DNA from: CAZCAC01 sp964496575
GTDB taxonomy: Bacteria > Planctomycetota > UBA1135 > GCA-002686595
Length of the DNA: 64,000 nt
Assembly (NCBI GenBank): GCA_964496575.1
Contig: CAZCAC010000014.1
Span: forward strand, 38,107 to 102,106
Direction of reading: 5' to 3'
Shown: one piece after another, positions 36,426-45,149 of the stretch
How the letters are laid out: every line of letters begins with the position of its first letter
Position numbering within the stretch: the first letter of the stretch is position 1
Notes under the pieces: model-generated
What the model was told of the DNA's origin: nothing
Databases searched by the model: none
The model's input: only the letters and a program-made list of their open reading frames with translations
Made by a program: the position numbers and the translations under genes

Positions 36426-38939
36426 CTAGCCGTCCCGCACCAGCGAGCACGTCACGCGCCGGCCCATCTCGACCGTGACCTGCCCCTGGAACGCGTCCCC
36501 CGTCTCCACCAGCCGGGTCTTCCGCGATTCTCCATCGGGCCTTCGAACCTCGACCTCCAGCCGGTAGTCGCCCGCGGCGATCGGACCGAGGTCGTTGACG
36601 GAGCCCACCCAGCGGAGGTTGCCGTCGACCCGCCGGTCGGCGATCTGGACAGTCTGGAGACCGGGTGTCCCCGTGCCCTCCTCGGTGTGAATCGATACCG
36701 TCGCTCGTCCCCCCTTCGGCAGGTCGAAGCCCTCGGGGAAGGCGACCTCCAGCCACCCGGCCTCGACCGGCATCTCGGCCCGCATCTTCTCTCCCGGAGC
36801 GGCTTCGACCCGAACCACCTGGCTGCCGAGGTAGAGTCGTTGCAGCGAGCTGGCCAGGAAGACGTAGCTCTTCCCGGCGAGGCAATCAGTCACCACTTCG
36901 GGGGAACCGTCGATCCTGTGCAAGGAGCGCCACGGACCGGCGTCGACTTCGCGCCGCTTGACCCGGACCAGGGGAACGGGCTCCCCTCCGATGTGGACGC
37001 GCACGCGAACCTCGACCGGCTGGTAGGGGGTGAGATCGAGCAGAACCTCCTTCTCCTCGCCCGCGGCGATCTCGAAGGGAAAAGGCTCCACTCCGAGGAC
37101 CACTCCCGGCAGGTCCCCGATGATCAGCTGGTAGCGGCCCGCACCGAGACCGCTGAACTCGAACGTGCCCCCAGGGCCGATCCGACGAGCCTCCGTTCGC
37201 GCTCCGTCGAGGCGTACCTCCAGTTCTGGAGCCGCGATCCCGAACCCGAAGACCACCCGTCCCCGGACCGTTCCGCCGGCGATGAGCCGCAGATCACCGA
37301 GGTCGAGCACCTGCCCGCTCCTCACGACGAGCTGCCGCTCGATCAGCGGGCATACGCCGGGAGCATTCAGCTCCACCCGGTACGTACCGACGGCGAGCTC
37401 GCCGATATCGAAGCGACCATCGCCGTCGGTGGTGAGGAGGCGCAGGCGGCCGGTGAACTCATCGAGTGGTGCGCGGCCGGCGTCCTGCCCGGGAGAGCTC
37501 GACTCCGGCGTGGAAGGGCGTCTCCGCGGGGCCGACCCACTCTTCAGGCGCACGGTCGCGCCCGCGACCGGCTGCTCCCCGAGCAGGACACGACCCAGGA
37601 TCCGCGCCTCGGCCTCGAGTCGGATCGTCTGGCGCGCCTGGTCCGCCGTGTCGTACTGCACGCTCTCACGTTGCGGAGCGTAGCCGGGAGCCTGGATGGA
37701 GTAGGCGTGCTTCTTCGGGTTGGCCGCGAGAGTGACCATACCGCCGGGATGATCTCGCAGGGGTACGTCCCGCCGCTCGGCCGAGGAGCCCCAGCTGTCA
37801 TTCGGTTTCTTGCCGATCCGCAGCCCGAATCGCTCCACGGGCCTGCCGGTGTTCGCGTCGACAACCTTGAACTCGGTCCGGACCTCCCCGCGCAGAACGA
37901 TCTCGAGCCCCGTGGTTCCCGGCCGGTGCATCGGCCTCCTCGGCCCCTCCCCGAAGGTCACGTAGCCTTCCTTGCTCGCGGCGATGGAGACCGGCCGGTC
38001 CGACGAGAGATACATGGTGAAGTTCCCCTCTGCATCGGTGCGACTCCTCGCGCCCTGTCCACCCCGCCTCGGCGCGCCCACCAGGCGCACACCCTCGAGT
38101 GGATTCCCCTTCCCGTCGACGACTCGTCCGGAGATGCTCGAGGCTGGATCGAGAACGAAGTCGGTCCATTCGGTAACGGCGCGCTCGTGCACCTCGATCC
38201 CGTGAAGCCTGCCGGTGACGTAGCCCTTGGCGATGGCCTCGAGCTCGTAGGTGCCCGGTGGCGTGTGTTCGATCGTGTAGCGCCCCGCTTCATCGGCAAT
38301 CCCGAACAGGCTGTGGCCGCCGACAGAGCGCCCGCCGATCCGGACGTACGCCCGGTGCACCGCCTGTCCATCCCGCGAGCTCACCCGACCCGCAATCGCT
38401 CCGGTAGTGGTCAGCACGAATGTGCCCAGATCGTTCTCTCCCTCGATCAGCGGATCCTCGTCACGTCCCCCCGCCCGCCCGAAGTGTCGGCTGGCGAGCG
38501 AGTGAAAGCGCGAGGGGCGAAGGTCCAGAGCAACCCAGTCGCTGGAGGGCAGCGGGGCTCTCAGCTCGAAACGACCGAAGCTGTCGGTGCGGGTCGAGAA
38601 AGGCGTTTCATCGGTCCCACCACCCCAACCACCCCCGACCGAATAGAGGTAGATGCCGACGTCGGCCAGCGATGATCCAGCCTCGTCGATGACCCAGCCG
38701 AACACGATGCAGGTCGGTCCCGCTCCGGTCACGGCTCCGGCAACTCGCCGTTCGGCGGGGAGACTCTCGGTCGCGCCGGCCCTGGGCGGTGGGAGCCGTT
38801 CGCCGGGAGAGGGCAGAACCTCCTCGTCTGTCGGTCCAGTTGTCAGCTCCTCGAAAGGAACCGGCGAGCTCCACTCCACCAGCAACCAGATCAGCGCGAC
38901 CAAGATCGCCAGCGCCGCCAGAACACCTCCCGCTCTCAT
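36426..38939 (-). CDS. Large membrane-anchored protein of carboxypeptidase-regulatory-like repeats
   Basis: The product has 837 residues, starting at ATG 38939. One N-terminal membrane anchor (GGVLAALAILVALIWLLVEW) is followed by a Pro-rich linker. At least four to five beta-sandwich repeats of the carboxypeptidase regulatory-like type follow, each with GRVVDGKGNPLEGVRL- or GRYTIEHTPPGTYELEA-like segments. No peptidase domain is present. Such multi-repeat proteins are frequent in planctomycetes and probably act at the cell surface in adhesion or envelope structure. A similar protein lies at the right edge of the window. Confidence 0.82.
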   Translation of the reverse strand: MRAGGVLAALAILVALIWLLVEWSSPVPFEELTTGPTDEEVLPSPGERLPPPRAGATESLPAERRVAGAVTGAGPTCIVFGWVIDEAGSSLADVGIYLYSVGGGWGGGTDETPFSTRTDSFGRFELRAPLPSSDWVALDLRPSRFHSLASRHFGRAGGRDEDPLIEGENDLGTFVLTTTGAIAGRVSSRDGQAVHRAYVRIGGRSVGGHSLFGIADEAGRYTIEHTPPGTYELEAIAKGYVTGRLHGIEVHERAVTEWTDFVLDPASSISGRVVDGKGNPLEGVRLVGAPRRGGQGARSRTDAEGNFTMYLSSDRPVSIAASKEGYVTFGEGPRRPMHRPGTTGLEIVLRGEVRTEFKVVDANTGRPVERFGLRIGKKPNDSWGSSAERRDVPLRDHPGGMVTLAANPKKHAYSIQAPGYAPQRESVQYDTADQARQTIRLEAEARILGRVLLGEQPVAGATVRLKSGSAPRRRPSTPESSSPGQDAGRAPLDEFTGRLRLLTTDGDGRFDIGELAVGTYRVELNAPGVCPLIERQLVVRSGQVLDLGDLRLIAGGTVRGRVVFGFGIAAPELEVRLDGARTEARRIGPGGTFEFSGLGAGRYQLIIGDLPGVVLGVEPFPFEIAAGEEKEVLLDLTPYQPVEVRVRVHIGGEPVPLVRVKRREVDAGPWRSLHRIDGSPEVVTDCLAGKSYVFLASSLQRLYLGSQVVRVEAAPGEKMRAEMPVEAGWLEVAFPEGFDLPKGGRATVSIHTEEGTGTPGLQTVQIADRRVDGNLRWVGSVNDLGPIAAGDYRLEVEVRRPDGESRKTRLVETGDAFQGQVTVEMGRRVTCSLVRDG

Positions 38940-39047
38940 CTCCCGGTCTCCTGGGTGAATGGACCCTCTCTCCGGCACCTGCCAGAGGTTACTCCCGGAG
39001 CTGCAACGAGGCCAGCTCGGCGGTCCGCCGCGCCGGCTCTCGGAGCT

Positions 39048-39272
39048 CTACCTCGGCGAGGGGACCGATTCCTCGACCTGGTAGACCCTGTACAGTCGCC
39101 GGAACCTCACTCCGCAATCCCGGCAGTAGACGTTCCTGTTCAGCAGGAAGAACAGGAGTCCGAACGGGAAGAGGGCGCTCGCGCCGAAGAAGATCCAAGG
39201 GCTCGCCGAGTCGCGGGCGAGGGCGAGGGACTCGCAATTCGGGCAACAGAGTTCGAGCTTGAAGTGAGCCAT
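39048..39272 (-). CDS. Small membrane protein with two zinc-ribbon CxxC motifs
   Basis: The product has 74 residues, starting at ATG 39272 (MAHFKLELCCPNCESLALA). CPNC near the N-terminus and CRDC after the hydrophobic stretch (WIFFGASALFPFGLLFFLLN) look like the two halves of a zinc ribbon split by a membrane hairpin. A coding role is supported by the clean motif arrangement. It lies about 85 bp downstream of the chemoreceptor gene on the same strand. Function is unknown. Confidence 0.55.
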   Translation of the reverse strand: MAHFKLELCCPNCESLALARDSASPWIFFGASALFPFGLLFFLLNRNVYCRDCGVRFRRLYRVYQVEESVPSPR

Positions 39273-39357
39273 TCCGTGAGTATACCGCGCTGAGCACCCA
39301 CTCCCCACCTCACGCCGAGGCGGGAGAGAGCTGACCGACCCGGTACATCCACGACGG

Positions 39358-40569
39358 TCAGGTGGACCGCGTCTGCGTCACGAACCGGTGCGCCTCGGCA
39401 TTCAGCCGCTCGGCGAGAACCGAGAGCTCGGTGGCCGCCTCCAGCAGCTGCTCGGATGCTTCGCTCGTCTGCGATGCCACGTCGGTGACCTTGTCGATGT
39501 GCTCGGTCATCACTCGGGCGCTGTTCGCCGACTCGCTGGCGTTGCGGCTCATCTCTCCGGTCACCGTGCCTTGCTCGGTGATCGAGGAGGCGATGGTCAT
39601 CGAGATCTGGGACAGCTCACGAATCGTCCCCCCGATGCTCTTGATCGCACACACCGCCTCACCGGTGGCGTCCTGGATCCCGCGTACCTGTCCATCGATC
39701 TCCGCCGTCGCCTCGCGAGTCTGCCCGGAGAGGTGCTTGACCTCCGAGGCGACCACCGCGAAGCCCTTGCCCGCCTCGCCGGCCCGGGCGGCTTCGATCG
39801 TCGCGTTCAGGGCGAGGAGGTTGGTCTGGCCGGCGATGCTCTGGATCATCACAAGGACGTCACTGATCTTCTCCGACGCCTCGGCCAGGCCGTTGACCGT
39901 CTCGTTGGTCCTGCCCGCCTCCTTGACCGCCGCCTCGGAGAACTCGGTGGAGTTGCACACGTGTCGGTCGATCTCCTTGATGGACGCGTCGAACTCCTCG
40001 ATCATCGACGCGATGCTCTCCATGCTCCTCTGCGTCGTATCGATCGACGTGGAGAGGATCGACGCGCCACTGCTCGTCTCGCGTGCGTTGTCGGAGAGGT
40101 GCCTGGCGGTCGCCTGCAGCTCCGTGGCTGCCGCGGCGACCGAGTCGACGATGGCCTTGATCGTCTCGTCGAAATCGTCGGCCAGCGCCAGGCGTTGCTC
40201 CCTGGCGTGCTCGAGCGCTGCAGCCCCCTCGGCCAGTCGGTTCGTGGCCTGATTGATGACCCCGGATGCTCGGCGGTAGCTTCCGAGCATCCCGGTTTCG
40301 ATGACCTTGCGGAAGAACTTTCCCTGACTGGCGCAGGTCAAAGCCGCTCCCGCCTCGCGAACGAAGGCGTCGGTCATGTCGAGGAGATGGTTGATGTCCC
40401 ACAGCATCGTCCCGAGATCACCATCGACATCGATCCGGAGCAGGCGCGGCTCCAGGTCTCCCTTGCTGGCCCGGCGGCAAACGCCGGATACCTCTCGAAT
40501 CCAGCGCTCGTAGAGCTCCAGCTCGGCGCGCAGTTCTTCGACCTCGGTAGTCTCGTCCGGGCTATCCAT
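39358..40569 (-). CDS. Soluble methyl-accepting chemotaxis protein
   Basis: The product has 403 residues, starting at ATG 40569, preceded by GGAG and only 1 nt after the stop of the PAS gene. An N-terminal helical region with HAMP-like character (about 20-120) is followed by the chemoreceptor signalling domain. The hairpin tip reads SIAGQTNLLALNATIEAARAGE, then GKGFAVVASEVKHLSGQTREAT. No membrane helix is seen, so it is cytosolic. It probably works with the PAS protein upstream as a two-piece aerotaxis or redox receptor. Confidence 0.92.
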   Translation of the reverse strand: MDSPDETTEVEELRAELELYERWIREVSGVCRRASKGDLEPRLLRIDVDGDLGTMLWDINHLLDMTDAFVREAGAALTCASQGKFFRKVIETGMLGSYRRASGVINQATNRLAEGAAALEHAREQRLALADDFDETIKAIVDSVAAAATELQATARHLSDNARETSSGASILSTSIDTTQRSMESIASMIEEFDASIKEIDRHVCNSTEFSEAAVKEAGRTNETVNGLAEASEKISDVLVMIQSIAGQTNLLALNATIEAARAGEAGKGFAVVASEVKHLSGQTREATAEIDGQVRGIQDATGEAVCAIKSIGGTIRELSQISMTIASSITEQGTVTGEMSRNASESANSARVMTEHIDKVTDVASQTSEASEQLLEAATELSVLAERLNAEAHRFVTQTRST

Positions 40570-40570
40570 A

Positions 40571-41098
40571 TCAGCTCCACATCGAGAAGACGAACTCATC
40601 GTACTGCACCCCCGCTTCCTCGAGCTGTTGGTTCAATAGAGACAGACTCAGTTGCATTCCGTCGGCCGAACCGGCGGAACTCTCCTCGCGGAGAAGCCCG
40701 GCGTAGAGCCTCGTCATCTTGTCGACTGCCTCCCTGCTCGGGACGCGACGATTGGAATGGTAGCCGACGATCTCGCCTCCGGCGCCGAAGGTCGGCGTCA
40801 CGTGGGCGTAGACCCAGTAGTGATCTCCGTTCTTCGCCTGGTTGATCACGTAGGCGAAGATCTCCTCTCCCGCGTGGATCGTGTCCCAGAGCAACTTGAA
40901 GACGCAACGGGGCATGTCCGGATGCCGGATGATGTAGTGAGGCTGTCCGAGGAGCTCCTCTTCGGTGAATCCCGACACGCGAAGGAACACCTGGTTCGCA
41001 TAGGTGATGATGCCCGCAGGGTCGGTCTTGCTGACGATGATCTCGTCCTCGTCGAAGAAGCGCTCGACTCCGGTCGGCTCTGCCGTGGGTCTGGCCAT
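40571..41098 (-). CDS. PAS-domain sensor protein, Aer-like
   Basis: The product has 175 residues. The PAS domain (about 15-125) has the Aer-type features IITYANQVFLRVSGFTEEEL, GQPHYIIRHPDMPRCVFKLLW and NGDHYWVYAHVTPTF, as in FAD-binding aerotaxis sensors. A helical tail follows. The gene and the chemoreceptor gene are separated by 1 nt, so the pair looks like an Aer receptor split into sensor and signalling chains. Confidence 0.9.
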   Translation of the reverse strand: MARPTAEPTGVERFFDEDEIIVSKTDPAGIITYANQVFLRVSGFTEEELLGQPHYIIRHPDMPRCVFKLLWDTIHAGEEIFAYVINQAKNGDHYWVYAHVTPTFGAGGEIVGYHSNRRVPSREAVDKMTRLYAGLLREESSAGSADGMQLSLSLLNQQLEEAGVQYDEFVFSMWS

Positions 41099-41547
41099 AC
41101 GCCAATACTCGGTAGTAGAAGAAGAGAGTGGATGGTTCCTACTCGACCAGTGGATGGCTTCCCTTTAAGGTCCCCCAATTCCTGATATGAGTAGATTCTG
41201 AATGGGGAAGTGGATCCGCTCGAATGCGTGTGAACCTTCGAGTGGGTTGTGTGTACCAGCCACCTGATTCCCTCTCCCGAGCAGGGTGAGGAGAGATGTG
41301 ATTGGCGAGATACTTCGACGCGATTCGTCCGGCTGTCGAGCAGCTCGCGGAGGAGATGTCCTGATGAGTCAAGCCTTCGAGGGGAGCGCGATCTCTCGCC
41401 AAGTCGAAGTGTGGTCAGCTGGTCGACCAGGCGGCGCAGCCCGAGTTCATTTCAAGGGCTACAGGTCTCTTGATTCCGGCTGGGTCCGGACTCATTCCCC
41501 GCCCGATCCAGGCGGCGCCCCGCCGAGGTCTCTGTTAGGCTGGGCTC
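41099..41547. other. Gene-free divergent region
   Basis: It separates the divergent PAS/chemoreceptor pair from the PSD1 trio. Short frames exist, but none has a credible start with homology. A weak FliA-like promoter toward the PAS gene is noted at 41140-41167. Nothing else was recognised. Confidence 0.4.
41140..41167 (-). promoter_or_regulatory. Possible FliA (sigma-28) type promoter for the PAS/chemoreceptor pair
   Basis: On the minus strand TAAA is followed after 16 nt by GTCGAGTA, five of eight matches to the consensus GCCGATAA. It lies about 40 nt upstream of the PAS start codon. Chemotaxis genes are often FliA-dependent. The match is partial. Confidence 0.2.
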
Positions 41548-44500
41548 ATGGGTCACCCAGCCCCGCGCCACGGGCGCCTGTTCCTGCTTCTATTCGTATT
41601 CGCCTCGAGCTCTACGGTGGTCGCCGCCATCGGGAGCGAGAACGTCGTGCGTTATGGACGCGACGTGCGCCCGATCCTCTCGGACCGTTGCTTCCAGTGT
41701 CACGGCATGGATCCGGGGCACCGCTTCGCCGACCTGCGGCTCGACACCTCGGAAGGAGCGACCGCGGTGCGGGACGGGGGCGCCGCGCTCGTCCCCGGAG
41801 ACCCCGAAGCGAGCGAGCTGTGGCGCCGGATCACCAGCGAGGATCCCGCCTGGCAGATGCCTCCCCCGGGCTCGAATCGCAAGCCTCTCGCTGCCGAGGA
41901 GCGCGATTTGATCCGCCGGTGGATCGAAGACGGCGCCGAGTACGAGTCGCACTGGGCCTTCACGCCGCCGCGCCGACCCGCGCCGCCCGAGGTCGCGCCG
42001 CACCCGATCGACGCCTTCATCCTGGCGGAGCTGCACGCGCGAGGCCTGCAGCCGTCTCCGCCGGTCGAACTCGAGCTGGCCCTGCGACGCCTGTTTCTCG
42101 ACCTGACCGGACTGCCGCCGACGCCGGAGGAGCTCGACGCGTTCCTCGCCGACATCGACGCGGGTGATCCCGACGAGGTCTGGAGTCGCTGGATCGACAG
42201 GCTCTTCGCGGAAGAGCCCTACCGCTCGCGCTACGCCGAACGCCTGGCCAGCCCCTGGCTCGACCAGGCCCGCTACGCCGACACCAACGGCATCCACATG
42301 GACGCCGGGCGGCAGATGTGGCTCTGGCGCGACTGGGTGCTCGCGGCGTACCGCGACAACCTGCCCTTCGACCGCTTCCTGATCGAGCAGCTCGCCGGTG
42401 ACCAGCTGCCGGAGGCGACGGTGCAGCAGATCGTCGCCAGCGGCTTCAACCGCAATCACGTCATCACCGACGAGGGCGGCGCGATCGATGCCGAGTACCT
42501 CGTCGAGTACGCCGCCGATCGCGTCGAGACCACTTCCTCGGTCTTCCTCGGGGTGACGATGCGCTGCGCACGCTGTCACGACCACAAGTTCGATCCGTTC
42601 ACGCAGGAGGACTACTTCCGTCTCTTCGACTTCTTCCACTCGAACGACGAGCCGGGGCTGTACTCGCAGCGGCCCGACCCGAAGCGCGCCTTCGAGCCGT
42701 TCCTCGAGGTGCCGACCGAGCAGCAGCTCGCGCGCCGCGAGGAGCTCGAGGCCGAACGCGAACAGATCGAAGCGCAACTCGCCGAGCCGACGGTGGAAGA
42801 GCAAGCGGCGCTCGAGGAGTTCCTGATCGGGGCGACCGGGCATTTCGGTCTGCGGCACGAGCACGCGACGGTGATCGAGGCGAGCTCGCGCGAGGGGGCC
42901 ACGCTCACGGTGCTCGAGGACGGGAGCGTGCTCGCCGGCGGGAGCAACCCCGACCGCGACGTTCACGACCTGCGCCTGCGGGTCGATGGCACCGACCTGC
43001 GCCTCCTGCAGCTCGACGTCCTCGGCCACGAATCCCTGCCCGACGGCAAGCCCGGTCGCGCGGAGAATGGCAACGCCGTCCTGACCGGCTTCGAGGTCGA
43101 GGTGGTCTCCGTCGCCGACCCGAACCAACGCCGGCGGCTCGAGCTCGACTGGCTTTGGGCGAGCCGGGAGCAGCGGAACGGACCGTTCAATCTCGAGGGA
43201 ACCCTCGACGACGATCCGGCGAGCGTCTGGGCGATCCAGTCGCACGAGCTGGACGGTGACGTGGTCGCTCTCTTCGGCACGGCGGAGCCCTTCGGCTACG
43301 AAGGCGGTACCGAGCTTCACGTCCGCCTCGGATACGAGTCGATCTACGCGAGGCACACCTTCGGGCGCGTTCGCCTCGGCGTCGCCAGCCTCGCGCCGGA
43401 GGCGCGCGAGGAGCTGCCGGTCAGGCTCGGGCGCTGGTACCACGCGGGCCCCTTCGCGGTGGATGCGGACGCGGCGTACGCGACGCACTTCGGCCCGGAG
43501 CTGGACACCGAGCTGGACCGCGAGGCGCTCTTTCTCGATGGCGAGCTCGAGCGGCGCTGGACCTTCGTCGAGGGTTTCGCGGACGAGACGCTGAACGCGC
43601 TCGCGAGTGGATCGAACATCCACTACCTCGCGCGCGAGATCTGGTCGCCGACGGCGCGCGAGCTGGAGGTCGCCGTCGGGAGCGACGACGGCTTTGCGCT
43701 CTACATAGGCGGGGTGCGGGTTGCGGCGCGCGAGGTGGGGCGCGGGGTCGCTCCCGACCAGGACCGCGCCGTGCTCCCGCTGCGCGAGGGGCGCAACGTC
43801 CTGGCCTTCGAGGTGGTCAACACCGGCGGCTCCGCGGGTTTCTGGTTCAAGGCGCTCGAGGGACCCGAGCGTCTCGCCGCCGACGTCGTCGCCGCGCTGG
43901 TGGACACCACCGCCTGGGCCGACGGCGGCGCGGCGCTCGAGCGCAGAGTGCAGCACGCCTGGCGACTGTCGCGCTCTCCGGAGTACGCGGCGGGCCTGGC
44001 CCGGCTCACCGAGCTCGAGACCGAGACGGCGGAGCTCCTGGCCGCGACGCCGCGCACCATGGTCATGCGCGACCGCGCCGAACCGCGCACGACCTACCTC
44101 TTGCGCCGCGGCGAGTACGACAAGCCCGACGAAACCCGTCCGACGCCGGCGGGTATCCCCGGCCTCTTCGGCGAGCTCGAGGGTGACGCTACTCGCCTCG
44201 ACCTCGCGCGCTGGATGACCTCGCCGGAGAACCCCCTGGTCGCGCGCGTCGCGGTCAACCGCTTCTGGCAGCTCCTGTTCGGGCGCGGTCTGGTCGCGAC
44301 CTCGGGGAACTTCGGCTACCAGGGCGCGTTCCCGACGCACCCCGAGCTGCTCGACTGGCTGGCGGTCGAGTTCGTCGAGAACGGCTGGAACGTGCAAGCG
44401 CTCCTGAAACAGATCGTCACCAGCGAGACGTACCGCCAGTCGCCCGCGGTGACCGCGGAGCTCCTCGCCGCGGATCCCGAGAACCTCTGGCTCGCCCGCT

Positions 44501-45138
44501 TCCCGCGCCGGCGCCTCGACGCGGAGCGCCTCCGCGACCAGGCGCTCCACGTCTCCGGCCTGCTCGTGGAGCAGCTCGGCGGCGAGTCGGTCAAGCCGTA
44601 CCAGCCCGAGGGGTTGTGGCGCGAAGTCGCCATGAATCAGTCGAACACGCGGACCTTCGAGCGGGGTACGGGCGACGACCTGTGGCGCCGGAGCCTGTAC
44701 ACCTACTGGAAACGCGCGTGCCCACCACCCGCGCTCCTCACCTTCGACGCGCCGACGCGCGAGTCGTGCGTCGTCCAGCGGCCGACGACCAATACGCCGC
44801 TGCAGGCGCTCGTCCTGTGGAACGACGAGCAGTTCCTCGAAGCCGCGCGCGTGCTGGCGGAGCGAACGCTGGTCGAGAGCGAGGACGACGGAAAGCGCCT
44901 GAGGCGGATCTTCCGGCGCTGCACCGGCCGGCGTCCGACCGAGCGCGAGGTCGGCGCCCTGCGCGAGGCGCTCGCGGCGCAGCGCGCTCGCTACGCGGAA
45001 GACGCGGAGGACGCTGAAGCGCTCGCGTCGATCGGCGAGGCGCCGAGGCGCGAGGGACTGAAAGCGGCGGAGGTCGCGGCCTGGACGATGGTCTCCAGCG
45101 CCCTCCTCAACCTGCACGCGACGATCACGATCGGCTGA
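41548..45138 (+). CDS. PSD1 and planctomycete cytochrome C domain protein (DUF1549/DUF1553)
   Basis: The product has 1196 residues with a signal peptide. A PSCyt1 domain with RCFQCHG (about residues 50-55) comes first. DUF1549 follows (SHWAFTPPRRP, LRRLFLDLTGLPPTPEEL, RYADTNGIHMDAG, with a second haem-like motif CARCHDHKFDP). A long central beta-rich insert (about 420-780) contains a sugar-binding-like jelly-roll with GSDDGFALYIGG. DUF1553 at the end has FWQLLFGRGLVATSGNFG and ESCVVQRPTTNTPLQALVLWND. Such proteins are very common in planctomycetes and lie next to DUF1501 genes; their biochemical role is not established. Confidence 0.9.
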   Translation: MGHPAPRHGRLFLLLFVFASSSTVVAAIGSENVVRYGRDVRPILSDRCFQCHGMDPGHRFADLRLDTSEGATAVRDGGAALVPGDPEASELWRRITSEDPAWQMPPPGSNRKPLAAEERDLIRRWIEDGAEYESHWAFTPPRRPAPPEVAPHPIDAFILAELHARGLQPSPPVELELALRRLFLDLTGLPPTPEELDAFLADIDAGDPDEVWSRWIDRLFAEEPYRSRYAERLASPWLDQARYADTNGIHMDAGRQMWLWRDWVLAAYRDNLPFDRFLIEQLAGDQLPEATVQQIVASGFNRNHVITDEGGAIDAEYLVEYAADRVETTSSVFLGVTMRCARCHDHKFDPFTQEDYFRLFDFFHSNDEPGLYSQRPDPKRAFEPFLEVPTEQQLARREELEAEREQIEAQLAEPTVEEQAALEEFLIGATGHFGLRHEHATVIEASSREGATLTVLEDGSVLAGGSNPDRDVHDLRLRVDGTDLRLLQLDVLGHESLPDGKPGRAENGNAVLTGFEVEVVSVADPNQRRRLELDWLWASREQRNGPFNLEGTLDDDPASVWAIQSHELDGDVVALFGTAEPFGYEGGTELHVRLGYESIYARHTFGRVRLGVASLAPEAREELPVRLGRWYHAGPFAVDADAAYATHFGPELDTELDREALFLDGELERRWTFVEGFADETLNALASGSNIHYLAREIWSPTARELEVAVGSDDGFALYIGGVRVAAREVGRGVAPDQDRAVLPLREGRNVLAFEVVNTGGSAGFWFKALEGPERLAADVVAALVDTTAWADGGAALERRVQHAWRLSRSPEYAAGLARLTELETETAELLAATPRTMVMRDRAEPRTTYLLRRGEYDKPDETRPTPAGIPGLFGELEGDATRLDLARWMTSPENPLVARVAVNRFWQLLFGRGLVATSGNFGYQGAFPTHPELLDWLAVEFVENGWNVQALLKQIVTSETYRQSPAVTAELLAADPENLWLARFPRRRLDAERLRDQALHVSGLLVEQLGGESVKPYQPEGLWREVAMNQSNTRTFERGTGDDLWRRSLYTYWKRACPPPALLTFDAPTRESCVVQRPTTNTPLQALVLWNDEQFLEAARVLAERTLVESEDDGKRLRRIFRRCTGRRPTEREVGALREALAAQRARYAEDAEDAEALASIGEAPRREGLKAAEVAAWTMVSSALLNLHATITIG

Positions 45139-45149
45139 GGAGAGAAGCG

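Noticed and set aside
35211..38675. Long plus-strand open frame across the sigma-54 activator and repeat-protein genes
   Set aside because: It spans two confirmed minus-strand genes and their intergenic region, with no family features.
41286..41660. Plus-strand frame starting before the PSD1 gene
   Set aside because: It overlaps the PSD1 signal peptide in another frame and has no family features.
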